From assembly GCA_009103225.1 (NCBI GenBank), contig RHPI01000385.1, forward strand, positions 259,309 through 323,308: DNA of 64,000 nt. The letters run 5' to 3'. This DNA comes from Chlorokybus atmophyticus (Eukaryota > Streptophyta > Chlorokybophyceae > Chlorokybales > Chlorokybaceae). This document shows, one piece after another, positions 45,371 to 63,706 of this stretch (position 1 is the stretch's first letter; the number at the start of each line of letters is the position of its first letter). The translations under genes were made by a program, and so were the position numbers. Below the pieces are notes generated by a model that saw nothing but the letters and a program-made list of their open reading frames with translations, was not told where the DNA came from and did no database searches.

Positions 45371-46982
45371 TCGCAAATTTTACACGGTGACTGACAAGGG
45401 ACTGAGGGACTAACGGGTGCCTGACCCTGCCTGATCCTACTTGACGTAACGGATTGGTCCATAAAGGGACTTTTTAAGACGGCCGTTACTACTAAGCAAC
45501 ATATATTAACAGCAAGCGGTCGGCTGATAGGTACAATCGACGGCGGCCTGCCTGTGACGGCAACACCGCACTTTAATGTGACGGCCAATTGTTGTTCGTC
45601 CCATTTGCGCGATGGCGACCTATCTGTATAGCAAATAAGTCACGTTTCGGTCACATAGAGTGACGGCCGACCGTCGGTCATACCCTGACCGTCGAAAAGT
45701 ATGCGCAACGGCTTGCCTACTATGGCAAGCCATTCACCGTTAGTCCCTATCAGGTGACCTTATCGCGTTTATCGAGTGACGGCCGACCGCCGGTTGTGCA
45801 CTTAACGCGGCGGCAACCTAACGGTTATGCAAGCAAGTTACCGCCCGTCCCTATATGTCGGCGAGTAATACCGGTAAATCGGGACGGTGGTACAATGCAA
45901 TTATCGCATCATATTAATGGTACAAAATGTCTATTAATATGGTGACATAATACTTAATACATCATACATAATGCAATGGCACCCTCGTACCATTCAAATG
46001 GTACCAATTCGTACCATTTAAATGGTACGACAGTGCCATTGTACTGTTGAGCGTTTGAATGACTTTGGCAGCCCAAGTCATTCAAACGCTCAACGGCTAA
46101 AAGTGTTGAACAGATGAGCGCTGGGCGGCGGCGGCAGCGATGGCCTACAGGAAGTAAGCTTGTATGCTGACGTTTTTATGCGCATGCAAGCTAATTGCCG
46201 TTCTTGTCTTAAGGCGGCCCTGGCCAGACCAAACTAGGCCAGGCCAAACCAAACCAAGCCAGGCCAAGCCAAGCCAGGTCAGGCCAGGCCAAGCTAGGCC
46301 AGGCGGCGGCGGCGGTATGGTAAGCGACAACATGCGAGTGTGAAGGTTGTGCATATTGCTGTTGACGCGCTTGATTAATTGCCTTGTGCTTTGCAAGAGC
46401 GGCGGTGGATAAGGAGCGACGGCTTGGTGGAGCGCGGTGCGAGAGCGCCGGTGTCTATTAACGCCTTAGATTAGGGTAGTAGTAATGGTAATAGAAACTC
46501 ACAATAGGTAGTTCAGAGTGTGCAAACATTGTCGTACTTTTATAACTTGCAATATATATTGCATTTTTTTGTATTTCAGTCGCCGTCTTGCGTGTCACGC
46601 ATTTGAGTATTGGATCATAATCTGAATGGTACTAACAGGTATCTTTAAACGTACCTATCAATAACGGTCGGTAGGTAAAAGGTACCATGAGGTTCCTGTT
46701 GGTCACACTGAGTTAGTGTACAGTCACCGGTACATTAACCGCACCTAACTAACAGGTACCGGTTGGTTAGGTTAAGTCCCTTTTGCCTAACGGGTATGTA
46801 ACTGACAAGTACCTGTCCGTCCTAGTCAGTCCTTTTGTGTAAACGGCCGGGGACGGCCGTTATACTCACGTCCCTGTATCGAGATTACAGGTGGACTAAG
46901 CCACGACAGTTCAAATGAGTATTCTCAGGTGCACGGCCGTTGCCAATATTTAATCGGCCGGCAGGAGAAAAATATTGCGATA
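45371..46982 (+). repeat. Long inverted repeat arm, left
   Basis: The outer edge TCGCAAATTTTACACGGTGAC is sharp; the sequence matches the reverse complement of 49547-50942, with a few unique segments making it about 200 bp longer. It includes nested palindromes (GGTACCATTTAAATGGTAC-type at ~45985-46030 and GCGTTTGAATGACTT pairs at ~46050-46090), TAACGGCCGTT-like units, and a GGCCAGG/CCAAG-rich tract at ~46205-46305. No ORF. Confidence 0.85.
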
Positions 46983-49602
46983 TATTGATAATGGCCTAAA
47001 GGTATTCTGAATGCTATCTTGTAAACATCAGAAGGATGAAGCCGGATCTGATGATACCCACTTATCAAGTCCAGCGTGCTAAAATACGCAATTCTCGACA
47101 CTTTAGTAAACACATTATCAGTCCGGGATAACGGGTATCGATTCTTTACCGTGTCTTGTTTAGAGCACGGAAATCCACACACATGCGCAGCTTCCCATTC
47201 TTCTTCAACAAACAAGATGGGCGCGCCAAAAGGTGAAGAACTCGGTTCAATCAGTTCCTTTTCCAGCAATACCTTGATGTGAGTTTCCATTTCCCCCCAC
47301 TCTCGGGCTCAGCCTATATATAGGCCGAAATACAGGCTCACTATCAAGAATGAGTGGTATTGTGTGTTCAACACCTAAATCAGGAGGTAAGCCTGACAAC
47401 TTATTTGAGAACACATCTTGGTATTTCCAGATGATGTCTGCAACATTTGCTGTATTGCCCGGCACAAAGTCGTCCAACGACGTCAAGTGTACCAAAAAAG
47501 CTGGTGTGTTTCTGCGCAACGCACGCTTCACCTGCAATGCAGTGAGTAGCGCAAGGTCGGGCTGTGTGTGCTCCAAGCTATGCGACCCTTATACAGACAA
47601 TGCTACACGCTTTCAATCCTTCTTCACTGTGCACGATCGTGCACCAATATCCAATGTCATTTTTATTGTTGCCTGCCAATTCTGTCCTAATACCACATCA
47701 ACACCGGATATGTTGAATGATACCACAATAAAGTGAGATTAGAATGATAACTACTAATTATTACCCTCATTCTAATTTCTCCTTTCACTGGCAACGCACC
47801 CCCAGCACCGGCAGCCGAAAATGCCGAGGGTTTACACATTCATTTATTGCGCACAACCCATTGTACCTCAACGAAATTGTATGTCGCACCAGTGTCAATC
47901 AAGAATGAATTGTTTACACCCTGCATTGTGCCACCGAATGTCCACAACAAAGGTATTACCCGTCCTTAAAATGTAGCCAAGACCCCGTGACTAATGCGCG
48001 GGTTGATTGGAGTTGCTGACAATCGCACTGTCCCTGTTTCACGCTTGCTGAATTGTTTCAATACATTCCCCTCTCCAATTTGCGTTAACCGTGGGCCATA
48101 ATACTTTGGCACCATGATGATCACACTCAGTTTTTTGTGCTTGGTTTGCAACTCATTCAATGCGTGCAACACATCGGTAAGCATGTTGAATTCCACATAT
48201 ACCAGCACACAAGTGTTTTGTGTTTTTTTCCCTTCTATCAACAACAAATAATGGCAACTTGTCATGTGCATGCCATATATATCACATGGTGTCATTACAT
48301 GCACTCAAACGGTGTCATTACATGCACTGGGGACATCATTAAACCAGTTTGCTGCCTGTATCTGAAGCAACTGGCTATCAACCCCATCTACATCAGTCAC
48401 GGCGTAATCTTAATCAACCTTCTTGGCCTTGCCCTTCTTTGCGGGGCAGTTCTTCGCAATGTGGCCCGGCTAATGACCGACGTAACAAGTGCGAGCCGCA
48501 GCAGGTGTAGCACCACCAGCAAATGTGCCACTAGGATGAGGCGTGAATGTCTTCGCCTTCTTTGCCGTGTGCGCTCGGCTGAGGGTGACGCTTTTTCCCC
48601 ACCCCCTGCGGCTTGGCCGCAGCTGCCACATGTGCCTTCTCCTGCACCGCTGTGTCATCACTGTACAAATACACGCTCAACTTCTGCAGGTTGGCCAAGT
48701 CCTTAGGAACCCAAGGAAGTCCCGTTGCCATGTTATATTGCAGCTGGTTGCGCACACGCGCATCGAAGCCGCTTGTACAACTAAAACTGCCCAGCCTTGC
48801 CATGGGCATGAGGCCACTGTTTACGCGACCCACCAATGCTTGAAATTCCTGCAGATAGATTAAAGTTACCCAGCCATTCCGTCGCGACTTGGTGAGCTTG
48901 TTGTGAGCCTGAGTAGCCGGATCCATGCCATAGCGCTCCGCAAGGAATTTGAGTAGCGCCTCCACTGTCTTTGCCGCACCATCCTCGCCCACTCGGCGAG
49001 AGCGTCAGATGGCATAAGCAACTCAACAACGGCAATGTGCTCACCAAATGGGCGCTTTAGTGATGTCAATTAATGCTCAACAGTGACCACCTAGTCATGG
49101 ATGCTAACACTGCCGCTGGGCTTAAACTTCTCAGGCTTGTTCAGCACTGTAATCGGCCCCGCTAATGCACCAGCTCCTAAAGTAGCACCCGCCACCTCTT
49201 GACGCATCGCCACCAACTCAGACTGCAAATCATCGAGGCGTGCCGCCAACTTCACTCGGCCTGTCAACTTGTTTCCCAAGTCAGGTCTCAAGTACGTCCT
49301 TGCAGCGCTGTGAGGTTTTCACCACCAAGTTGGCCAAAGCCTCAAACGCCATCACGGTGCGCTTCCCTTTTCATGGAAAGTGGCTTATCATATATGGTCA
49401 TGAGAGCAGCCACTCTCGGATCACTTCGCGCGAGTGGCGGGATGTTGTTCGTCAACTCGTGCTCAAGCATGCGGATCACCATCTCCTTGCTTGCGCGAGG
49501 GAGTGTGGCAAAGTCTGTCTCATACCCATTACAAACCTTCTGCGCCCACGTCGCAATGTTTTTCCCCTGCCCGCCGACTAATTGTGGGCAACGGCCGTGC
49601 AC
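46925..49602 (-). pseudogene. Old gypsy element: gag, protease and RT N-terminal half
   Basis: Minus-strand pieces in gypsy order from right to left: gag (about 49600-48530; QEFQALVGRVNSGLMPMARL), a damaged zinc knuckle near 48460 (GHIAKNC), a retropepsin remnant near 47900 (SFLIDTGATYNFVEV), and the RT N-terminal region at 47290-46925 (EKELIEPSSSPFGAPILFVE, FSTLDLISGYHQIRLH, FRIPLGHYQYI). Many stops and shifts are present. The RT breaks off just before the PFGL...YxDD region, and that next part sits on the plus strand at 32300. Together with the integrase pieces this is one rearranged element. Confidence 0.75.
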
Positions 49603-50942
49603 CTGAATACTTATTTAGACTGTCGTGGCTCAGTCCACCTGTCATCTCGATACAGGGACCAAAGTATAACAGCCGTCCCCGGCCGTTTGCACAAAGGGAC
49701 TGACTTGGACGGACAGGTACCTGTTAGTTACATACCCGTTAGGAAAAAGGGACTTAACGTAACAAACCGGTACCTGTTAGTTAGGTACAGTTGATGTACC
49801 AGTGACCGTACACTAACTCAGTGTGACTAACGGGCACCTCATGGTACCTTTTCCCTACCGACCGTTATTGATAGGTACGTTTAAAGATACCTGGTAATAC
49901 CGTTCAGGTCATAATTAGATGCTCAAATGCGTGACAAGTAAGACGGCGACTGAAATACAAAAAAATGCAATATATATTGCAAGTTATAAAAGTACTATAA
50001 TGTATGCACAATCTGAACTACCTATTGTGAGTTTCTACTACCATTACTACTACCCTAATCAAAGGCCTTGATAAAAATCGGCGCTCTCGCACCGCGCTTC
50101 ACCCCTGCCATCGCTCCTTATTCACCGCCGCTCCTGCAAAGCACAAGGTAATTAGTCAAGGGCAGTCAACAGCAACATACACAACCTTCACACTCGCATG
50201 CAGTCGCTTACCATACCGCCGCTGCCGCCACCGCCGCCGCCGCCCAGCGCTCACCCGTTCAACACTTCAAGCCGTTAAGCGTTTGAATGACTTGCGCTGC
50301 TCAAGTCATTCAAACGCTCAACGGTACAATGGCACCGTCGTACCATTTAAATGGTACAATTATGTCACTATAGCAATGGACATTTTGTACTATTAATATG
50401 GTACGATGATTGCAATATACCATCGTGCCGACTTGCCGGCATTGCTCGCCGACATATAGGGATGGGCGGTAACTTGCATAACCGTTAGGTTGCCGCCGCG
50501 TTAAGTGCACGACCGGCGGTCGGCCGTCACTTCATAAACGCGGTAACGTCACCTGATTGGGACTAACGGTGACTGGCTTGCCATAGTAGGCAGGCCGTCG
50601 CGCATACTTTCCGATTGGTCACATACAGGTACGACCGATGGTTGGCCATCATTGTATGTGACCAAAACGTGACTTATTTGCTATACAGATAGGTTGCGCC
50701 ATCGCGCAAATAGGACGAACGACAATCGGCCGTCACATTAAAGTGCGGTGTTGCCGTCACGGGCAGGCTGCCGTCGATTGTACCTATCGGCCGACCGCTT
50801 TCTGTTGGTATATGTTGCTTCTTAGTAACGGCCGTCATAAAAAGTCCCTTTATGGACAATCCGTTACGTCAAGTAGGATCAGGCAGGGTCAGGCACCCGT
50901 CAGTCCCTCAGTCCCTTGTCAGTCACCGTGTAAAATTTGCGA
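49547..50942 (+). repeat. Long inverted repeat arm, right
   Basis: Reverse complement of 45371-46982 (for example GGCAACGGCCGTGCACCTGA at its left edge and GTGTAAAATTTGCGA at its right edge). It encloses, with the left arm, the gag-RT fragment of the old element. No matching direct target duplication was seen outside the two arms. Confidence 0.85.
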
Positions 50943-52184
50943 CGCATGCATCCCACGCTTCTTAACGAAGGTGAGGGTGGGCAGCAGAGCCTTACGCTCC
51001 AAGGCATACTGCACACTCAATGGCCCCGCCATGACACTTTGTTCACGGGTTCATCTTGAGAAGACTGGTTGAGAGAAGCATCGCTCTTCTGCGTGCCTTC
51101 TTCTTCTTCCTTGTCATTGCTAATAAGCTTATAGCTTATAGCTTTCACTCGTGTCCAAGTCCTTCACTTCCTCACTTTTAGATGGCTCGTATGGTGTTCA
51201 CTTCTTAGCCATGGAAGGATACCCCACACCTTCCTCTCCTTGGTCAGACATTTGCCCAAGGAAACAGGCCGTCAATAAGGAAGTGTGTTTGTGCACACAC
51301 ACACACATTATGCACTTCACAAGTGCTAAAATCTACTGACTTGCCTCGTCAAGTTTCAAGTGCTTAATGTAAAGTACTCCGCTAAAACAAGAGCTTTCCA
51401 CACACCTTTCACCTAGACACTTGCATCGCAACAAGCCGCACGTGAATCCACGCGACGATTCAAGTTATAGTCACTCAAAGTTTTCACTTCGAACAACTTA
51501 GCTCAACTCACAATTGCAACCAACACAAAAGGTGCTAAAATCTCGTTGAATCAGCCCTACAGGCCAATATCAACAAGTTGTGAGTCGTGAGTTTAATATC
51601 GGCCGTACAAAATGACTCTAGCGGCCCCATCGCATCGACTGACGGCACGACACCACAGTCGATGTTGCCACCGGACTGCCTCTCAAGGGTTGATAATGTA
51701 AAAATAACAAGTTCAAATCCTTCACACCACCGCGAATCCATGTGGTGGCAAGCCCACAAGCAGATACAAGTGTTCAATGTTGTTGCGATTCACTATATGA
51801 TGTGCTGGGCATGCAATGCTTAAAGGAGAGGCCTGAGTGGCCGCCTCCCCTAAGGCAAAAGCAAGCTAGGATAGGCCAGGGCAACTAGGCTAGGCTAGGC
51901 TAGGCTAAGCAAGCGAGTTAGCAAGCAAGCATGTCTAAGCTCCACCAGCAGCAGTTTTATTCATACACAAAAACAACTACAACTAACACCACTACCCACC
52001 CTAACTTGTAGGTAGCGGCTGCTACTGTGGCCGCCGCTGCTACTAGATGCCAGGCCGCCAACTTCTCAGTGCCGTTGCTGCCGCCTCCACGCCACTGCCG
52101 CCGCCGCCCCTCCCATAAGTCCCCTCGCCGCCCTTGCTCCCATCCCAATGTTAGGTTGGGAGTGCACCTCCTCCCTTTAATCCC
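50943..52184. other. Right internal/leader part of the old gypsy element, no intact gene
   Basis: Expected to hold the 5' leader and LTR interior of the minus-strand gypsy element. Contains a TAGGC/GGCTA-rich simple tract at 51870-51912, related to tracts at 1697-1760 and 46205-46305, and GCC/GCT-rich sequence at 52010-52140. No intact ORF was recognised. Confidence 0.4.
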
Positions 52185-52287
52185 CTAGGTTAACGGCCCT
52201 GGCTTAATTTTCTGTTTACCCGTTGGAGCCCTTATTTATCTTAAATAAGGGCGGGGAACCTCTATGCGGGTAGCACTCCGTTATAAC
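52185..52287 (-). repeat. Terminal repeat of the old gypsy element, right (5') copy
   Basis: Direct repeat of 31645-31752 with roughly 85 percent identity by eye; on minus it starts TGTTATAACGGAGTGCTACC. With the left copy it bounds the ~20.6 kb old element including its nested insertion. Confidence 0.6.
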
Positions 52288-54304
52288 ACACAACATATCG
52301 ATTGAGCAGCGCCGTGTTACAAGAAATGATTAACAAATGTACAAACTTGTTCTCAAGAAGCGAGCTCGCTTCAAGGCTCATCGCATGCGTGTGTTTTGCG
52401 ATGCCAATTATGAGTGGGGAGCTATACGTTCCCCAACATGGCTACTAGCAACGATGCAATAAATAAAAATGGTTGGTAACAATCACAGCTCACCGATATT
52501 CCCTCATTCCAGTGTAGCTTAGGTACACGATCAGTGCTTTCTCTCCTTAACCAAGCTGTCGTCTATATGCTGCTGAAGCTTGCGGCAAATAAATTGCGAT
52601 CCGCATGCAGTAGCTGAGCTAAGGCTTGCTTGAATGATGTTCTAGTGGTTATTTGCCACCACTACTTACAATGCAACCCACACTGCAAGATTAAATGTTG
52701 ACGGTGCGACATTGCAGCACTTGTGCCATGGTGTTATGCAAGGTGGTCCTGCTGAGTGAAAGGGATGTTCTGCAATGTTCTTGGGCTTTGTTAGTATGCA
52801 AGTGCAAGTTCAACAATACATGAGTTGACTAGTTCGTGTGGATGTTTCAATGCCTTGAAAAATAGGCATTAAGCATAGCAAACATCGTTAAACCAATGAA
52901 TAATGATTATACAAGAATAATGATCATGCACTCCAAAGTGATTGCACAACCCACGTACCAGGATTGCTTAGCTATCCGCAATCTAATGGTATTACAGCAA
53001 CAGCAACTTTAACAGCGGGTTCAACCAACTTGTCACCAAGCACCTCCATGACCATGCGCACGTGTTGGCCAAGATGTCCCCTCTCAGAGTAGTCTAACAG
53101 TCGTGCTACACACCATTGCGGAGCTGTGTGTAGAGCTGAATGACCGCCAAGGCATTTTACTTCAAAGTATGCAGCTATCGGACAATGATAAACACTACGA
53201 GTAACGCAAGGCATAGTCATTCAGTCGACAAGGGCAATTTAAGCAGGTGTGCTAAAAACATTAGCTCTAAAATAATGGTCTTATCTAGAGCATGGTTCTT
53301 TAAGTTTAATGTACATTCTGCTGCTGCACTTACTACAACAAAGTAAATAAACTCCATCAAGACGCCCGTATAACTCCCATTTCCTCTCACATGTAATCAA
53401 CATCTTCCTCGCATCCATGTCCTACATAGTTTTGCCAAGTACACTTATACCAACGAATGCTCATGCAAGCGAGAGGTGCGTACCTGTCTAGCGCCATCCA
53501 CACCGGTAGGATACCCCTGGGTGAGCTTGCATGTCGCACAAAGTTGTGCCCCGCATGTTTATGCCAACCAATGTTCATGTATGCGAGAAGCACGTACACG
53601 TTTAATGCCATCCATACCGTTAGGATACCCCAAACGAAGCTTGCGCTCCACTACATGACATTTGCATGTGACTCCTAGTTGAACTAAAAGTTTGTTTGTG
53701 GTACAACACGAAATGTTGCAACAAGTTCAAGAGAAGTTAGCCTACAACAAGCGGTTCCCTCATCTTCATTGTCCAAGTTATTTAACGTAATGACAGCCTC
53801 TTGATTGCTGCTTAGATTGCTAAGGGCAATGCGATAACATCGGCGGCACGTCGGCTTGAGCGGTGTCTATCAGCAAAAAAGGGAGCGCTTCCTTCGCCGG
53901 ACCCTTGCTTTGAGCAACGTTATGCCTGGCTAGTCGACGTTACGTGTGAACCGGCTGCGTGAGACAATGTCGCTATTCAATCAGCTTGAAGAGCAGGCTC
54001 ACTCGCTATTACTCTTTAGAGTAACAACAGCATGCTGCATGGAACGCCTAGTAACATCCCTGCGATTGCTTGCTATGTAGCGCGCTTAAGATGCTGAAAC
54101 AATACAGCTTGCCAAAGCTGTTCATGCATATACACGAGAAAGCTTCACATAAGATGCTTGCTTCCTTGCGTGCACCTCCTCTCATGCGAAGACAAGCCCA
54201 TGCATGCGAATGTGCGAATACTCATGAGAGGTTGTGGGATGTTCCTGACGTCTAAGCTTCAAGCCCGCACGTGCACTTAGCGCCATCTCCTTCAACGGAG
54301 GTAC
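52288..54304. other. Intergenic, repeat-derived sequence
   Basis: AT-richer than the rest of the window. No gene is supported. A minus-strand open stretch at 52972-53220 reads protein-like (WCVARLLDYSERGHLGQH, VRMVMEVLGDKLVEPAVK), but I recognise no family and it lacks neighbours; it may be a transposon relic. A ~120 bp tandem duplication lies at 53441-53650. Confidence 0.45.
53441..53650 (+). repeat. Diverged tandem duplication, ~120 bp unit
   Basis: Two units, starting about 53446 and 53566, share CCAAC.AATG.TCATG.A.GCGAGA, GCCATCCA.ACCG.TAGGATACCCC and GAGCTTGC/GAAGCTTGC. About 80 percent identical by eye; non-coding. Confidence 0.7.
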
Positions 54305-57837
<3,533 letters not shown>

Positions 57838-58733
57838 TGACCACTTTACAGCTGGAGTGCCGCTGTTAATTGTAGCGTACATTCTTTTGCAGTTGGCGAC
57901 TGGTTGTACACCTGTTGTCTAAATGTACAGTTGTTGAGGGGCAGGTCTAATGGGCTGTCCAACAGCATGTAACAGCTTATGTCTGACATCGCATTGCTTT
58001 CATCGCAATGGTCCGACATGATAATGCTGAGTAGTCTGATATTGTCCTCAAATCAGCATACTGGGGCGCAATTGTATGAGACCATGCATTCGATTGAATT
58101 GGCCTTGCGTATTGTTCTCACCCTCAATTAGAGTGCCACGCCTGGTATGTCATCCTCATGCCTCACAATTTGTGCACATGCAGCCTTATCTGCCCTTGCT
58201 CTGCTTGGCGGCCTGCCTCAGTGGCACCCACAAGCACAGTGAGAGTCTGTGTGAATGCATCACACACGCGCACGCGCACGCGCATATATATATATATATG
58301 TGTATATCTATATACACACAGCAGTGATCGTGGACACTCCTTGCTTCGATTCCCAGTGAAGCATAAGCGGTTGGTAGGCACTTGCTGGAGGTATGGCCGT
58401 GATGCACAAGCACAGCATAAGCGCTGCTGTTAGACAACCACCAGGTTTGTGCAGTGTGCGAGTATAACTTCAGAGAACAGTTTGTCAAACCCAGGATTAG
58501 GCTTGCTTTGTAGGCTGCTGCAAACACACTAACTTACACAGCATTGTTACACCTTGCCATTGTAACGCTAAAGCAGCGTGGAGTGTACGACGAGCAACAA
58601 AGGCGCTGACGGTGCACAGGCGCTTGCAGTGTGAGCATAGACACACATGATGCGTAGCTGGGCAGGGCTGAGCGGTGTGCATTCCAGGTGGCAAGGATCC
58701 TCAGCTTCTGGTTGTGGCGCTCGACTTGCCACC
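57838..58733. other. Intergenic region between spastin and agmatine deiminase genes
   Basis: Holds the spastin 3' UTR (a TGTAA at 57969 is a possible poly(A) signal) and the promoter of the next gene. A simple repeat CACGCG...(AT)n...TATACACA occupies 58262-58320. No gene is supported. Confidence 0.5.
58262..58320. repeat. Compound microsatellite (CACGCG)n-(TA)n-TATACACA
   Basis: A CGCACG run is followed by an alternating AT run and a purine/pyrimidine-alternating tail. It is fully alternating purine-pyrimidine and so could adopt non-B DNA; intergenic. Confidence 0.85.
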
Positions 58734-61553
<2,820 letters not shown>

Positions 61554-62350
61554 CAAAGAACCAAGACAACCACTGCCAGACACCATATTGTTGATGACGC
61601 AACTTAACGGGGGTTCTGCATCACAGTCACAACTTTTCCGAGTATCATGTACATAGTGTAAGTGTAGGGCATACATGTGGCCACTCGCAGTTGGCAACTT
61701 GCCATCTGCGCCTACTTGTTCAGGTGATGTGGTTGTGGGCTTGGTGGGGTTGGCTGTGGGAACTGCTGTGTACAGTGAATGCAAGTGATCATGATACATG
61801 CAACATGCATGACACATGCCTTGTTCACCAAGCTCATCATCATGCAATGATGATTTACCACCGGGGTCTACCTATACTAGCCACACGTAACTATTGTAAC
61901 TACTGCCTTCAACCCCCATCAGACATACATGCACGCATTTGCTCATTACTTGTACACAAAAGGTGAGTGTGTGTACGGACGCGCTTCACCATGGATGGCA
62001 GTGAGTGCTTGCCACTATGCATTGTGCATTGCATAGCACGACATACTCCAGGGGCTTGGGATAGCCCTCTTGCTTATTGCACGCAGAGCATATGCACTAG
62101 CACTCCCTTATAATCTTATGTGCAGACAAGAGTGATCACATAGTGTGCAATTGTGTACATCACGTTGCTCTTAAGAATGCATGATAACACGCAAATATAT
62201 AATGTCGCCCGTGGCGTCAGCTATTAATTGATGTCACATTACACACAGCGACAGCAGCAAGGGAGTGCTGCAGCACATGCATGATATGCGTGACTGTGCA
62301 TCGTGCATGCTACGGTGCAGCTGACGAAACCCTAAAATACGGCAGTGGCG
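61554..62350. other. Intergenic region downstream of agmatine deiminase
   Basis: Contains the 3' UTR and no recognisable gene. A TGTAA motif near 61896 could be a distal poly(A) signal. Several ATGCAT/TGCATG runs, as elsewhere in the window, but no structured repeat. Confidence 0.45.
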
Positions 62351-62355
62351 ACAGC
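62351..62355 (+). other. Target-site duplication ACAGC, left copy
   Basis: ACAGC directly precedes the TGTCACG start of the miniature element array and recurs at 63702-63706 right after its last TTACA. Confidence 0.8.
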
Positions 62356-63701
62356 TGTCACGAATTGGGATAAATTGTGACAGACCTCACTCATGGTAGT
62401 GTCTTTTACTACCATAGCCTAGTGGTCGGGCCCCAATTGTTACAATGGTTTTGGAGCTTGACGTCTCAGGTTCAATTCCCGTAGGGGACTGAGGCAGATC
62501 CAAGGCAAAAACAAAAATATTTGGGGCGGCTTGCCCTAGGCTGGGCGCGGGATCACGACCTGCGCGCCGAGCCAGTTCAACCTAAGGCCGCGTGAGCGGT
62601 CGCGCTGCGATGGCAGGTCGCGCGGTGAGGATGGCCGTTCGGTCGGTCAGGACCATTCGTTGGCCGGATCCAACAGGCCGCGGGCAGACCGATTGTGGTA
62701 CGGCCGCGAAAACGGCGACGTGGGCTAGTGCCTCATTGGATTATGAGGAACTCATGGGTTAAATTGGGGAGGAATGTCACGAATTGGGATAAATTGTGAC
62801 AGACCTCACTCATGGTAGTGTCTTTTACTACCATAGCCTAGTGGTCGGGCCCCAATTGTTACAATGGTTTCGGAGCTTGACGTCTCAGGTTCAATTCCCG
62901 TAGGGGACTGAGGCAGATCCAAGGCAAAAACAAAAACATTTGGGGCGGCTTGCCCTAGGCTGGGCGCGGGATCACGACCTGCGCGCCGAGCCAGTTCAAC
63001 CTAAGGCCGCGTGAGCGGTCGCGCTGCGATGGCAGGTCGCGCGGTGAGGATGGCCGTTCGGTCGGTCAGGACCGTTCGTTGGCCGGATCCAACAGGCCGC
63101 GGGCAGACCGATTGTGGTACGGCCGCGAAAACGGCGACGTGGGCTAGTGCCTCATTGGATTATGAGGAACTCATGGGTTAAATTGGGGAGGAATGTCACG
63201 AATTGGGATAAATTGTGACAGACCTCACTCATGGTAGTGTCTTTTACTACCATAGCCTAGTGGTCGGGCCCCAATTGTTACAATGGTTTCGGAGCTTGAC
63301 GTCTCAGGTTCAATTCCCGTAGGGGACTGAGGCAGATCCAAGGCAAAAACAAAAACATTTGGGGCGGCTTGCCCTAGGCTGGGCGCGGGATCACGACCTG
63401 CGCGCCGAGCCAGTTCAACCTAAGGCCGCGTGAGCGGTCGCGCTGCGATGGCAGGTCGCGCGGTGAGGATGGCCGTTCGGTCGGTCAGGACCGTTCGTTG
63501 GCCGGATCCAACAGGCCGCGGGCAGACCGATTGTGGTACGGCCGCGAAAACGGCGACGTGGGCTAGTGCCTCATTGGATTATGAGGAACTCATGGGTTAA
63601 ATTGGGGAGGAATGTCACGAATTGGGATAAATTGTGACAGACCTCACTCATGGTAGTGTCTTTTACTACCATAGCCTAGTGGTCGGGCCCCAATTGTTAC
63701 A
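62356..63701 (+). mobile_element. Tandem array of a miniature LTR-type (TRIM-like) element
   Basis: Four 89 bp terminal repeats at 62356-62444, 62775-62863, 63194-63282 and 63613-63701 alternate with three ~330 bp bodies, an exact 419 bp period with only a few substitutions between units. Each repeat begins TGTCACGAATTGGG and ends CCCAATTGTTACA (TG...CA ends). Each is followed by ATGGTTTCGGAGC, which resembles a minus-strand primer site. Each is preceded inside the array by GGGGAGGAA, a good polypurine tract. ACAGC is duplicated at both outer edges. There is no ORF of note, so the element is non-autonomous. Internal A-box-like (TAGCCTAGTGG) and B-box-like (GGTTCAATTCC) motifs leave a tRNA-derived SINE origin open, but the LTR hallmarks fit better. 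Confidence 0.85.
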
Positions 63702-63706
63702 ACAGC
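63702..63706 (+). other. Target-site duplication ACAGC, right copy
   Basis: Matches 62351-62355 and joins the flanks to GGCGACAGCGGCTGCC in the empty-site reconstruction. Confidence 0.8.

Noticed and set aside
52972-53220. Minus-strand ORF of 82 codons
   Set aside because: Reads somewhat protein-like but has no recognisable family, splice partners or copies in the window; mentioned only in the intergenic entry.
58647-58733. Upstream extension of agmatine deiminase to an earlier start
   Set aside because: The ATG at 58734 has an ideal context, and the upstream frame is unstructured.
62356-63701. CRISPR-like array or a tRNA gene cluster
   Set aside because: The 419 bp period with near-identical spacers is not CRISPR. 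A- and B-box-like motifs exist but no complete cloverleaf folds by eye, while LTR-type hallmarks and a target duplication explain the array better.
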